Below, in pieces: positions 1 through 10,924 of a stretch of 21,446 nt of DNA; position 1 is the stretch's first letter; every line of letters begins with the position of its first letter. The notes beneath the pieces were generated by a model that worked only from the letters and a program-made list of their open reading frames with translations, did no database searches and was not told the DNA's origin. This DNA is from Spirogloea muscicola (lineage: Eukaryota > Streptophyta > Zygnematophyceae > Spirogloeales > Spirogloeaceae). The translations under genes were made by a program, and so were the position numbers. The stretch lies in assembly GCA_009602725.1 (NCBI GenBank), contig WELB01000077.1, positions 74,285 to 95,730 of the forward strand, written 5' to 3'.

Positions 1-164
1 TCCCCCCATATTCCCCGCCCTCTGACTCATCCCCAGCCCCTTACCCTCCAATCCAACTACCTCGCCCCTACCTCGCCGTCCGCCCCACTCTCTTCTCTTC
101 GTTCTTCTCAAATCCTCTCCCTCGAAAAGGGGTGCTGATCATGCTGTCCTGCCAGCGCGTGCAG

Positions 165-3100
165 CCTGTGGGGCGGCTCCGTGCTCAACCTCGGCACGCA
201 GAAGCATTACGAGAAGTACTTCAGCGACATCGAGAGCGTCGCACTCCCGGGCTGCTTCGCCATGACTGAGCTCCACCACGGTGCGCTGTGCAGCCGGCCT
301 GCCTGTGCTCCCTCACCCCTCCTCACCCCTCTCCCTCCTCCCTCCATAGCCTCCCTCCTCCGCCCTCTTACCTCCTTCGGCGCACCAGGCTCCAACGTGC
401 AGGGCATCCAGACGACGGCGACGTTCGACCTGCGGGCGGGCGAGTTCGTGGTGGACACGCCGAACGAGGGCGCGACCAAGTGGTGGATCGGGAATGCGGC
501 GAGCCACGGGCGCGCCGCCACCGTCTTCGCGCGCCTCCTGCTGCCCTCGCCCGCGTCGCACCTCGACCAGGACTACGGCGTGCACGCCTTCGTCGTGCCC
601 CTTCGCTCCGCCGACGGCCGGCCCCTCCCAGGTCCGGAATAATCCCACGACGGCAATTGTACTCCCACCTTAATCGAGACACAGACCTCCATAACCTGAC
701 CTGAAATAGCCGACCAGCAGCTCACAGCCGCCTGCGGTGCGCTCTCGCGGCAGGCGTCGAGATCCGGGACTGCGGCCTCAAGGTCGGCCTCAACGGCGTG
801 GACAACGGCGCGCTCCGCTTCAGCGGCGTCCGCATCCCCCGCGACAACCTCCTCAACCGGTCAGTCAGCGCCAGAGTTCCGTGATCAGTCCACCAATACT
901 GTGAGTACGTAAAACTTAGTGCACTAATAGCACTATAATTAGACTGAGGGTTATGCTCTCCGGTTGTCGTGGCCCAGGTTCGGCGACGTCTCCTCCGAAG
1001 GCAAGTACACGTCGAGCCTCTCGTCAGCATCCAAGCGCTTTGCGGCGACGCTGGGCGAGCTCGTGGGCGGCCGCGTGGGCCTCGCGTACGGCTCCGTGGC
1101 CGTCCTCAAGGTGGCCGCGACCATCGCGGTGCGCTACTCGCTTGTACGCCAGCAGTTTGGGCCGCCTGACGAGCCCGAGATCGCGATCCTGGACTACCAA
1201 AGCCAGCAGCAGAAGCTCATGCCCATGCTCGCGCACACGTACGCTTTCCACTTCGCCGCCGACTACCTTGTCAAGCAGTATGTCGCGATGAAGAAGGTGC
1301 TACCCCGCTGCCAGCTTTGCTAGCTAAACCATCTGATTTTCCTTTGTAATCTGACTCATCATAGTAGGATCGAGGCAGGTTCATGTAAGCGTCCTCATAC
1401 TGCAATTGATTTTGGAGTGTGAATATTGTGTAGTATTCATTCTGCGGTTTGGATATATGGGGGATTTAGCTATATAAGATATAGCTAGATAGTGTTACTA
1501 AGCGCAAAGAATGTCTATTGACTACCTATACACTGTCATTTCTGTTTCCACACAAATGCTTGTTACGATGGTTGTGCTCTTTTGCTTCGGCCAGACCAAG
1601 GACGAGGAGCTGGTCATGGACGTGCACGCGCTGTCGGCAGGCCTCAAGGCATACATCACATCGTATACTCAGCGGTGCCTGAGCGTGTGCCGTGAGTCAT
1701 GCGGTGGCCACGGGTATGCCGCGGTGAACCGCTTTGGCATTCTGCGCAACGACCACGACATCTTCCAGACGTTCGAGGGAGACAACACTGTTCTCCTGCA
1801 GCAGGTAAAGCGTGGCCACACAGACACCTAAGATTGTCTGCTTCCACATCCATGTTACCTCATCCTAGTACATGCCTTAATTGCAACAAGTACTTGGGGT
1901 CTCTCATAATTTTAGTAGTGCAATGTTTGCACTAGTATGCTCCACCTTCAGCCACCGAATCCGATCTGCAAATAGCTAGGATGCGTTTAAGCTTCATCCT
2001 GTCATCCACTTAGGTATTTTGCTGCTTGCGACAACATTGCAATGTTGAGAGAGCGCATCTGTGAGCTCAACGGTGCTGGCAGGCCTGAGAACATCACAGC
2101 ACCTGCAAAAGCCTATCTCTGAGTTGTTGACTATGAGCAACAACCAGGAAAGGACGCACTTTTGCAGGACTTGATGGAGTCCGCGACAAGCTCTCGCTTC
2201 CGATGTAGTTGCGCTCAGTTTCTAATAAGCTTCCGGTGACTGACTTCATCTCGTGCGGCAGCTCTCGGCGGACCTGTTGAAGCGATACCGGGAAAAATTC
2301 TCGGTGGGGCCGCTGTCAGTGACATGGAATTACCTGCGGGCCGGCATGGGCACGTACCTAAGCCAGACCAACCCTGTCACCACGCACCGCGAGGGCTATG
2401 CACACCTGCGCGACCCTCAGTTCCAGCTTGACGCCTTCCAGGTACAAACAGGACACAGCCCACAGATGGAAGGCAAGGGTAACGAACGTAGCTTGCATCA
2501 GAGGAGACCATAAGTTGGTTAAATAGCAGGCCAATGCAGAAGTCAAAAGTAAAGTCAAGTACGTCCTTGCAGCCTACAGTCTTCTGACCCTGCACCATCT
2601 CAACACTGCTATCGATCCTACTTGTCACAGAGATTGCTCAAGTGCCATGAGACATGGTTCAGTGCCCAATAGTTGCCTGGTCGACAAGTCCTGCTCCTGA
2701 GCGCCCGATCACTTGTCGCTACTAGTCTCTTGCCTGCTCTTGCCTGAACATGTTGCCTTCCTGCCCGTTGGGTGCAGTATCGCACAGCAAAGCTGCTGCA
2801 CACGGCGGCGCTGAGGCTGCGCAAGCACTCCAAGAAGCTTGGCAGCTTTGGCGCGTGGAACCGCTGCCTCAACCACCTGCTGACTCTTGCCGAGTCGCAT
2901 GTCGAATCCGTCATCCTGGCGAGGTTCATCGACGCTGTCAACAGGTGTGGCTGTGCAGCATGCCCAAGCTCAGCGGCAGAAACACAGTGACTTGCTACAG
3001 AACCCTTCTAAGTCGTCCAGATAAACATGTGTGCTAAGACTGGCCTTCTGTGGGCTGTGGGCCGCCTGCTTTACCTGATTAGCTGACTGTGTGACTTCTC

Positions 3101-3687
3101 CAGTATGTGTATCTAGGATGAACGAACTTAAGATCATGTACGAACCCTGTGTTTGTTTACATTCTGTTCTGCTGCGCAGCTGTAATGATCCTGGGGCCAA
3201 AGCGGCGTTGAAGCTGCTATGCGACCTATTTGCTCTGGAGCGCATATGGAAGGACATTGGCACGTACCGCAACGAAGACTATGTGGCGCCAAACAAGGCA
3301 AAGGTCTGTACATGAACATTGCCCACATCCATTACGAGCATGCATGCGCCTTCTATCTGCATCAGTCTTCTCCGTCAGCCATGAAGACTGTGTGCAGTCT
3401 TAGCATCAGCTGCCCCAGTCTACTATACAAGAGCACGTCTCGCTGTCCTTGCGCTTCAGCTCGTAGTACACTTGGATGATAGTTTATTCAGAAGTTATGA
3501 ATCATTAAGCAAACACATTGATCGTGCCCAGGCCATCCACCGGCTGGTGGAGCGCCTCTGCTTCGAGGCTCGCGGCATTGCGAGGGAGCTTGTTGATGGG
3601 TTTGGCATTCCAGACCACCTTGTGCGTGCGCCCATTGGCCTCAAGTCGGGGCAGTATGTGGAGTACAGCCACCACGTTGGCTGGTGA
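165..3687 (+). CDS. ACX2: acyl-CoA oxidase, plant ACX2 type (5' partial, 9 exons)
   Basis: Peroxisomal flavoprotein that oxidises long-chain acyl-CoA to trans-2-enoyl-CoA with release of H2O2, the first step of beta-oxidation. Exons, all flanked by AG/GT and in phase: 165-280, 389-631, 754-859, 978-1296, 1595-1804, 2262-2441, 2778-2944, 3180-3303, 3532-3687. Together they give about 539 residues; plant ACX2 is near 690, so roughly 150 N-terminal residues lie upstream of the window. Visible family landmarks are [17 protein letters not shown] across the first junction, [56 protein letters not shown], and FQTFEGDN, whose Glu is the catalytic base of the family. C-terminal landmarks are [18 protein letters not shown] and [17 protein letters not shown]. 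The protein ends HHVGW, not a PTS1 signal, which fits ACX2, where import uses an N-terminal PTS2 (outside the window). Introns run from about 96 to 460 bp and contain nothing else I can recognise. I matched this to ACX2 rather than ACX1/3/4 from recalled family sequence. Confidence 0.95.
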
Positions 3688-4268
3688 TGACCAATCATGA
3701 AACGGATTAACACTTCTGAAGCTGGCATCTGTATATAGACAACCTTATTATTAGCGTATTATATGTAGAAATTGTCCCTCGATTCGGGACAGTGGACACA
3801 AATCCATGTATCTATAGAGTCAGGTAGTAGTCTCCCTTGCAGATGAAGAAATGAATAGTCAGGCACCTCACCCCCATATTGCTTAAAGCTTTGTGGATTA
3901 TGAACTCTCGACTAGATACCGGCCAAGATCAGCAGGCATTCAGTTGACTACCCAGCGTGTGCTGCGGTCATCGGCCAGGCTATAGGCTTCTGTACCCATT
4001 ATAGCATGTGCAAACAAGCAAAAGGAGATATGTATAACAATCTGTACTTGCAGGAGCATGTTTGTGCACTACCAGGAATTGTCTGTAGCAACTATTGTCA
4101 TCTTTGTCTACTTCGCCTGCATGCGTGCCTGGAATGGTATATCGAGTACAGAGCATCAGGGAGGGCCCAGTCCAGGCGCAGGCAAGCTCCGTTCCGTCTG
4201 CCTCTCGTGGTGCTCATGTAGCTCGCTGTTAGCAGCTATTAGTATAAACAGCTCTTCCAATTTAAGGC
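3688..4268. other. intergenic, no gene seen
   Basis: AT-richer sequence after the acyl-CoA oxidase stop. No open frame shows splice-consistent coding or a recognisable domain. It must contain the 3' untranslated region and polyadenylation site of that gene, but I see no convincing TGTAA-type signal. Confidence 0.5.
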
Positions 4269-4328
4269 AATGGCTGTGAGAGGCCAGCCCAAAAGGATGT
4301 ACAATGGCAGTGAGAGGCCAGCCCAAAA
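4269..4328. repeat. two tandem 26-bp units
   Basis: A 26-bp unit, AATGGC(T/A)GTGAGAGGCCAG followed by CCCAAAA, occurs at 4269-4294 and again at 4303-4328. There is one mismatch, with 8 bp between the copies. The CCAGCCCAAAA part is also the reverse complement of the hairpin repeat at 4428, so these units belong to the same foldback cluster. Confidence 0.8.
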
Positions 4329-4447
4329 AGAATGGACGAGGAAATGAATGAGGCTTAACCTTCAGTGTGCTGTTGTGTTTGGTAGAGTAGTCCTTCTTTG
4401 GCATCTCTTTCTTTGGCTTTGGACATTGTCCATTCTTTTTGGGCTGG
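4318..4447. repeat. 20-bp perfect inverted repeat (foldback)
   Basis: CCAGCCCAAAAAGAATGGAC at 4318-4337 is the exact reverse complement of 4428-4447, with a 90-bp loop. The right arm runs directly into a second hairpin at 4441-4459 (8-bp stem GGGCTGGC/GCCAGCCC, loop TTT). This suggests a small foldback or MITE-like element rather than a gene. Confidence 0.8.
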
Positions 4448-4490
4448 CTTTGCCAGCCCCTCTTCTCTATGGGCGAGCCCTTTCTTCTTG
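4428..4490 (+). repeat. short hairpin repeat, copy 1
   Basis: This stretch is closely similar to 16571-16629: both carry CTTTTTGGGCTGGCTTT, CCAGCCCC and TATGGGCGAGC or AATGGGCGAGC in the same order. The central GGGCTGGC/GCCAGCCC forms a perfect 8-bp stem here. It is non-coding as far as I can see. The TTCCAATTTAAGGCA motif is also repeated nearby, around 4255 and 4539. Confidence 0.7.
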
Positions 4491-4778
4491 CCCTAGCCCC
4501 TTCGAACCTTGCTCATTCTTTCTTGTGCATCTTTCTTCTTCCAATTTAAGGCAGGGCCTGTTAAAAAAACAGGAATGGACAAGGTCTCAAGAGCCGAAAG
4601 GAGAAGAAATGCGCCGAAAGGCGGAAGAGAGAGGGAGAGAAGGCGCGCGGGGCGCATGAATTGAAAGGGAGGCCAATTCAAGCCAATACATTGTTCAGGC
4701 AGAGTCGAGTGCAGACTAAACAATGCTACATAATACGGAGACCTAATCTAAGGTACCTAAGATGACATTAGTACCCAC

Positions 4779-4899
<121 letters not shown>

Positions 4900-5118
4900 C
4901 ACTACTCCGGATCCACCAGGGGCGCAATGGGGCAGCCGAAGACGAGGCTTGTGCTCAATGTGTTGGAGCAAGAACGGGGGCCGCGCAGCTGATCGAGTAG
5001 CTGCAACCAGGACGACTAGGCGGTGGGGCAGCTTAAGCTCCGGACACATAGCTGGTGGTCTGCCATTGCGGCGATCACAGTAACAAGCGTTGTCAGGCTC
5101 TGCGGCATCAGCAGGTGT

Positions 5119-8100
5119 ATGGTGGCCATGGACGTGGTCCTGCAGCTGGGCACTCACGACGACGCTCACCGGCTGAAGCTCTACGCCACCTCCGGCCGCC
5201 TGCAGGTGCACACTGCTGCCACGTACCTTAGACTCGAACTCCAATAGCCATAAGCTCTAGGCGCTAAGCCCTTAATGTCAGGGTTGAAGGCCCGCTGCGT
5301 CTCCACTACTGCCGCCTGGTGCCATTGAAGCCGGCGGCCTCGCTTAAGTACTGCATAATGATTAGCGTTTTGGTTGGTGCTTGCAGGAGCTCCCGGGCGG
5401 CCGGGCACTGGGGCGCGACGCCACCGAGGTCGGGCCGCCGCCGCCGGCGGGCCGCCGGTGCGGCCTCGTGCTCTTTTGTGGCTGCAAGGCGTCCCGCCAA
5501 GACCTGCTGCGGCTCGTGCGGAGCACGTTCCTGTCAAGGTGCGGCTCACAGTCCGTTCCACTTGACCCTTGTGCCTAAAACTCACATCCCAAACCCCTTA
5601 TCATATGCATTGAGTGCCAATTGCAGCCGCAGGGCCTCTCCAAAGGCAAAAGCTACCTCAGATTGATTCAGCTAATAGAATGCCATTTGAACGTCATTAT
5701 ACACCTTGGTTGTGACATGGTTGTATGGAGATGCAGTACTTGTGGAAGGGATGGAGGATAGCAATGTGCTCCTGTGTCAGACTATATCCTGCATCTCACA
5801 TCTATAAGTAGACGGGCTTAGCTGGAGTGTGATTGACATCACGACCTCACCTTTAGAACCAGCCAAGGCAGGCACACCTTTCACTTAGGCAGTCGTAGCT
5901 GAGAAAAGTTGACTAGCCCGGTAGTCAAGAAGGAGCTTACGAGCTTCCAGGCCTTGCAGGGGGTTAGGCTTTGTTATGTTAGGGGTGCCGACACTCGGTC
6001 GCACTTGACTCAGGTTTCACTGATGCATGACTTCTTGCCAACAAATTCAGGTTGAGCTCCAGGACTTACAAAGTCGAAGGTCTCGGCCTTGACAAATTGC
6101 ATGCTCGCTGGCATGTAATTGAGGGCCTGGTCATCGTCGGAGACTGAGATTGACATATTATTTCTTACCTTGCGGCAGGTACATTGTCCGCATCTACTGG
6201 TGCGAGCACGAGGCCCCCAGCAGGGCGGCGCTGCTGCGGCACCTGCCAATGCTGCTGGCGAGCAGGCTGCCTGATGGCACTTTTTCACAGGCGACCACCA
6301 GCCAAGAAGGTCAGGAGACGGGGGGGCCCATCTCAGGTCAGACGGCGGCCAAGGACAGCGTTGGCAATGTCTGTGCAACGAAAAGTCAGGCGGACCATGG
6401 TCGCGCCGTGGCACTGGCCATGGAGCACGTGGCTCTGGAGGACGACGGCAGGCGGCGACTGACAGGAAGCCCGACCGCTGACGGCCCAATGGAGGATACT
6501 CAGACACCGGTCTTCGGCAGCACCTGGCAGGGGCCTGAGAAGCCAGGAGCGCTCGGATTGCCTGCTGGCACTGCGACTGCCCGACAAAAGCTCGGTGCTC
6601 TTGCTGGCATGGCTGTTGACAACCCCAGCCCTGCTGCGGGATATCTTGGTGCTGGCAAGGGGAACAGAGGCAGGCCCCCTTGGCGGAGCATCGCTCCGCT
6701 TTCTCACGAGGCCCTTGCAGCAAGGAAAGCAGATAAGAAGAGCAGAGAGCTGCATTTGAGCCAGTCGCTCAAGGCCAGCAGAGATCAAGATGCACACTCC
6801 ATGGTTAGCGGCAGTGCTGAAGATAACAGCAATTCTTCAATATTTGCAGAGCCGAGGAACCAGGAGGATGGGGAGCACGTGAGCGAAAGCTTGGCTCCGG
6901 CACTGCCCGGCCAGCACAGGGGCGTGCTGCGCTTGCAGACTTTCCCTAGGGAGCTTGCAGAAGCTCTGATCGACGACGTGAATGGCTTTGCGGAGTGCTG
7001 CCCGAAGACTTTCTTGCACACACTCAACATCGTCGTATTACGAGATGAGAGTGGCGCCGGAGAAAGATGGAGGTACTCCATCACTCCAGCAGGCGACATG
7101 TATCTGACGCCAAGCTGGCAGGAAGGGCGAGCTGCGAACTGCGCATCCAGGGCCGTTCTGAAGCTGGAAGAGGTGCTTGCAGTAACAGCTGGATTCCCCA
7201 TCACACCATGAGAGGTGCCACACCTCCTGATGCCCTCATTAAATAGGTCCCCATCACACTCACCTATGATTCTAAGTGTGGAACCAACATGTCTTTGTGG
7301 AGTAATTGACAGCTTGTGATTGTCTGCTGAATTGATGTTCTTAATTGAATGTTCAATCTGCAGCATGCTACAACGAAACTAGACTGACAGCCAATAATCA
7401 CCACAGCAATTGTCTTGACTCTCTGTTTGCAGCCATTGATGTGGGCGCTGCGCCGGGCGCTTGGACCCAGTATCTAAGCACAAGAATTGGGCGGGTTGCA
7501 GCGGTGGACCCCGGACAGCTTAGCATTGAGGCTCTGCAACCAAATGTGCATCACATTGCCAAGAAGGTGTTCCACCAAGCATAAGCTGCACCATTGCACT
7601 TTTCACAAATCGATTCATGCCATTCCCCGAACACTGATCCATGCAGGCTGTCATGCTGAGCCACTGACTTGTCCGTCCGAGTCTGCGAGTTGTTTGACGT
7701 CCTCCGCGGCATGTTGAAGGTAGAAGATGCGCTAGACGACCTGGCGGTGTGGCGAGGAGAGGGCAAGGTTGACATGCTTGTCTGCGACGTGAACAAGCAC
7801 CCGGCAGAAGCGGCGCGAATGTTGGCCCCGCTCCTTCCAAGCCTTGCCAGCGGAGGACTCCTTGTCATGTCACTTAAGTTCCATGGAAAGGGAAAGTGAG
7901 TGTGAGTGTGCAAGGTCAGCGTGTGCTTCTTGTAATAGTGGACCGAATTACGCTGCTGAGCTTCAACACATTCAACATAAGAGGCATCTGCTGTCAATGT
8001 CCGTCAGCATCTGCCATCCACGGCTCACCACCAGATACTTATCATCATCACAGTTTTTATGCTGTACAGGACCAAGCGGCTGCAGGTTGAGGAGATTCTG

Positions 8101-8193
8101 CAGGTCTTTGGCGACGCCATTGTCTACGGTGACTGCCTATGGCTGCTGGCAAACAGCATCTACGAGAGAACGTTCATCGCCATCAAAACATGA
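5119..8193 (+). CDS. RrmJ/FtsJ- or RlmM-like RNA 2'-O-methyltransferase (multi-exon)
   Basis: SAM-dependent Rossmann methyltransferase of the FtsJ superfamily, predicted to methylate a ribose 2'-OH in RNA; the target is unknown. Proposed exons: 5119-5205, 5387-5538, 6179-7181, 7433-7566, about 7690-7895, 8070-8193. The K-D-K-E tetrad is readable: K in SRAVLKLEEVL (end of exon 3), SAM-binding AIDVGAAPGAWTQYL (exon 4), D in VDMLVCDVNKHP, K in LLVMSLKFHGKGK (exon 5), and E in YERTFIAIK just before the stop. SR.xLKLEE before motif I and VCDVNKHPAEAARM resemble the RlmM branch, while the end of the domain resembles RrmJ. Residues encoded at about 6290-6890 are low-complexity and resemble no domain I know, so they may be an insert or a retained intron. 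The exon 3 to exon 4 junction is out of phase by one base with every GT donor I find, so the model there is incomplete. The start is tentative: ATG at 5119, with 5128 in frame. Confidence 0.8.
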
Positions 8194-8269
8194 GCAGTGC
8201 TTGGCATTGTCTCAAGACCTGAACGTGCTGTGACATCCTTGTATGTCAAGGGTCTGAGGGGAGCGGCAA

Positions 8270-9250
8270 AGCGGACTGGAATGCCAGCTTGTCCACCTCG
8301 GCCGTGTAGCAGGCCTGAACGTGGGCTTCAGTATTGTGGGTGAGGTGCAAAAACGGGAGTGCTCGCTTTGTCAGTTCTGGTTGTTCTGCCAGCGGCAAGT
8401 TGTGGACCGTGCGGAGGGTCACCAGCATGGGCAGCAAGACGGTCTACACCACTATTGCCATCTCCAGCATGCAACGCACCATGTAGAATCAAGTGCTGAA
8501 ACACAGGAGCGGTGACTTAAGCCCAGCTGCCCAGGTACGCCACGCTGCATGCGCAGCAAAGCAGTTGACAGCCCAGGCCACTGCAATTGATGGCAAATAC
8601 GCCCGTGCAGAGCAGCCGTTGATGCAAGGCAGGCCTGGTGGTAGATGAGGGCCGCCAGTGTGATGCTCGTGTCAAATATTGCAATCCCAGCAGTGGCCCG
8701 CTTTACTAAATTACAGGACATGCAGCTGGCACTCGCGGTGCTCATCAGAGTCCACAGAACCTCGTTCAGACTATCCTTTTCTCTCCAGGGGCGCTGGAGG
8801 TGTATGCGGTGTATCATACGAGTGTTATGGCGTTGCAGCCCTCATCCACTACCAGGCCATCACTGTCTCACAAGCTGCTCTGCAACAGGCGCCTCTGTCC
8901 TTCGGCTGCAGTGGCCTGGGCTGTCAACCGCTTGCCTCCGCTTATGGGGCAGCTCACATGGGCAGCGGAGACATAGTGCCGCTCCTATGTTCCGGCTTTT
9001 ATCGTACATAACTGTCGGGCTGCGACAAAGGCGGTAGTGGAAGTGGCAATCAGCTTGCTGCAGGTGCACTCCAGGTAATCCTCTGCTTGACTTCCACCTT
9101 ACTGCTGGCAGAACACTCAGACTTGACAAAGCGAGCAGTTTCCTCTTTGGGCACCTTGCACACTGCCGACCTACGCACTCAGGATTGATTGACAGGATTG
9201 ACAGGGCCAAGGTGGACAAAGTGGCCCTTGAAGTCAATACTGCAGATTTC
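8270..9250. repeat. diverged inverted pair, about 400-bp arms
   Basis: Sequence read on the minus strand from about 8665 down to 8270 aligns with the plus strand from about 8830 to 9250. Shared blocks include GCAGTGGCCTGGGCTGTCAA (minus 8582-8563; plus about 8909-8928), CTGGCAGAAC, and TGACAAAGCGAGCA, in the same order. By eye the identity is roughly 70-80 percent with several indels. The two copies sit head to head around a spacer of about 160 bp. No intact open frame runs through either arm. I take them as two old copies of one mobile element, type unknown. The minus copy starts within about 100 bp of the preceding methyltransferase stop. Confidence 0.65.
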
Positions 9251-9879
9251 CCTGGATGACCCCTTGCAATGGCTAGCCTAATTGCAGCCGGCGTCCTTCT
9301 GAAAGGTGGCGGCATGGCTGATGGCGCTCCCTTACATATGCTGCTTCGTGGACGCTGAACGAGACCTCCCGGACAGCCATCCCCCGCCTCCTCGGCCCTC
9401 CTCCACCATGCCTCCTTGGCGTGATGCAGAGCGAGTGCGGAGGACGAAGTCAATGGAGCTGGCGGCTCACATTCTATACGCGCACATGGAGGAAAGAGGA
9501 GGGCTGCCCATGACATCCTCAGGGCTGCTATGTTCCGCATCTTCCAGGAGAGCAGGTCCTGGGTTGCTATGATAAACCCATCACTTATGCTGGGCCGAAG
9601 GACCCCATACAAGGCATGTCGAGCTGGTCGCCGTCATGCCTGGCCGGGGGTCCCGCATTGTTGTGGATACCATGGACGATTATGACCACACCAACCTGGT
9701 CCTCTCGGCCTTGAAGGGCAGGGCACATTGTCACCAACGCCGCCTGCACTGAAGATCTCAACCACAATCACGCCGACCATCGAGTTGATGATGACTTTGT
9801 CCTACTCGCAGTAGAGGTTCACAGCGTTTGAGGCTTGCTGGCTTGACCTCCTGCAGCCACTTGCGCAACGAGCGGTGTC
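9251..9879. other. intergenic, unassigned
   Basis: Several open stretches exist on both strands, including a minus-strand one from 9612 to 8860. None has a recognisable domain, and the minus-strand frame crosses the plus-oriented repeat arm. The stretch could be a decayed upstream part of the retrotransposon that follows, but I see no reverse-transcriptase motif in it. Confidence 0.4.
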
Positions 9880-10885
9880 TTGACGGCAAGGCCAGCACGG
9901 GATCAGCCAGATACTAATGCCGCGGGCTCTCGGGCCCTTTTACGAGCGTGTGGTGTCTGGAGCATTGTTTTGGGGGAGCTAGCAGGACCTGATGCGGCAA
10001 CGGACCTGATTTGGGGCAACGGATTGGCTCACCACACGCGCAATCCACAACGCTTTCAAAATCAGCCCTGAAGCATTCCGGACGCTTCTCCAGCTGTTCC
10101 TGGGCCTGCCCCCGACCTGCCTGATTGGAGTAACTCAGTGTGAGTGTGGCTTCCGTGCGGAGGGCGGAGACCTAGCCACCCACATGCTGCGGTGTCCCAC
10201 AGGCCCTGAGGTGGTGGGCGTCCACAATCTCCTACTGGACGCCCTGGCGGGCTTGATGCGCGACGCCGGCTACCGCGCCATCGTTGACGTGAGCAATTTA
10301 ATGCCCATCACCACGGATTCCCAGGGACGCCATCACCGTCGCACCCTGGACATTGTGGGTGTACAACCTGGCGGAGGCCCACGAGCTTTGGTTGATGTGG
10401 TGGTGACTGAGGCATACAAGAGTTCCGCTTCCACACACATTGCTGGCCACGCAGTGGGAGGTGCTGAGCAGAAAAAGCTCCGACACTACTCAGACTACCC
10501 CCGCAGTGACCACCTCCTCCCGGCCGCAATCGACACTTTCGGCTGCTTGGGTCCTCGCTTCCATACCCTACTCGAGAACATAGCGAGTCTGGGATATGCA
10601 CGACGCGAGGATATGCTCCCAGCCCAGATGGGTATGCCGGCAGCCTATCTGTCATTTCTGCGACGTCGAGTGTCAACCTGTCTGCAACGAGCTCAGGCGT
10701 ATGCTCTGCATCAGAAAGCTGGTCGAGCCTTAGCTGCTGGCACAAGAGCTAGTCAGTTGCCGTCCGGTATTCGAGCGTCAGCTAGCGACCTCTTATGTGC
10801 TGACTCGTGGTTACTGAGCGGGTCAGCTTAGCAGCAGGTGACGTATATTTGTCCAATGTGCTTGCCTTTGTACTTGGCCACACAT
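9880..10885 (+). mobile_element. non-LTR retrotransposon 3' fragment
   Basis: The interval holds the C-terminal coding end of a non-LTR element followed by its 3' tail. Upstream, at about 9970-10006, LAGPDAAT is readable one frame away from the DWLTTRAIHNAF that follows, showing a frameshift in the older part. The tail GTGGTTACTGAGCGGGTCAG and on (10807-10835) is identical for 29 bp to 16667-16695. The later tail (CTTGGCCAC..) is also found near 13677 and 16731, so this family has several 3' copies here, as 5'-truncated LINE insertions typically leave. Confidence 0.75.
10010..10831 (+). pseudogene. non-LTR retrotransposon C-terminal domain, restriction-like endonuclease
   Basis: An open frame of about 273 codons without its reverse-transcriptase part. 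Near the start is a zinc-knuckle-like array, CECG..., with C at 10139 and 10145, H at 10181 and C at 10193 (C-x-C-x11-H-x3-C). It is followed by VHNLLLDAL, then RRTLDIVG and ALVDVVVTEAYK, which fit the CCHC - (R)HN - PD-(D/E)xK order of the R2-type restriction-like endonuclease that nicks target DNA before reverse transcription. The spacing of the first array is longer than the usual R2 spacing, so the exact clade is uncertain. The frame ends LLSGSA. The region is a 5'-truncated relic; nothing suggests it is expressed by itself. Confidence 0.72.
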
Positions 10886-10924
10886 GGCCTCCCCATCTCT
10901 TCATACACACGCATTCATTTTTTG

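Noticed and set aside
2013-2120. Possible extra acyl-CoA oxidase exon in intron 5
   Set aside because: The exons at 1595-1804 and 2262-2441 join in phase (LLQQ to LSADLLKRY) exactly as in the family, leaving no room for another exon.
8860-9612. 250-codon minus-strand frame
   Set aside because: It lies antisense to the plus-oriented repeat arm, has no recognisable domain, and is best explained as a GC-driven shadow frame.
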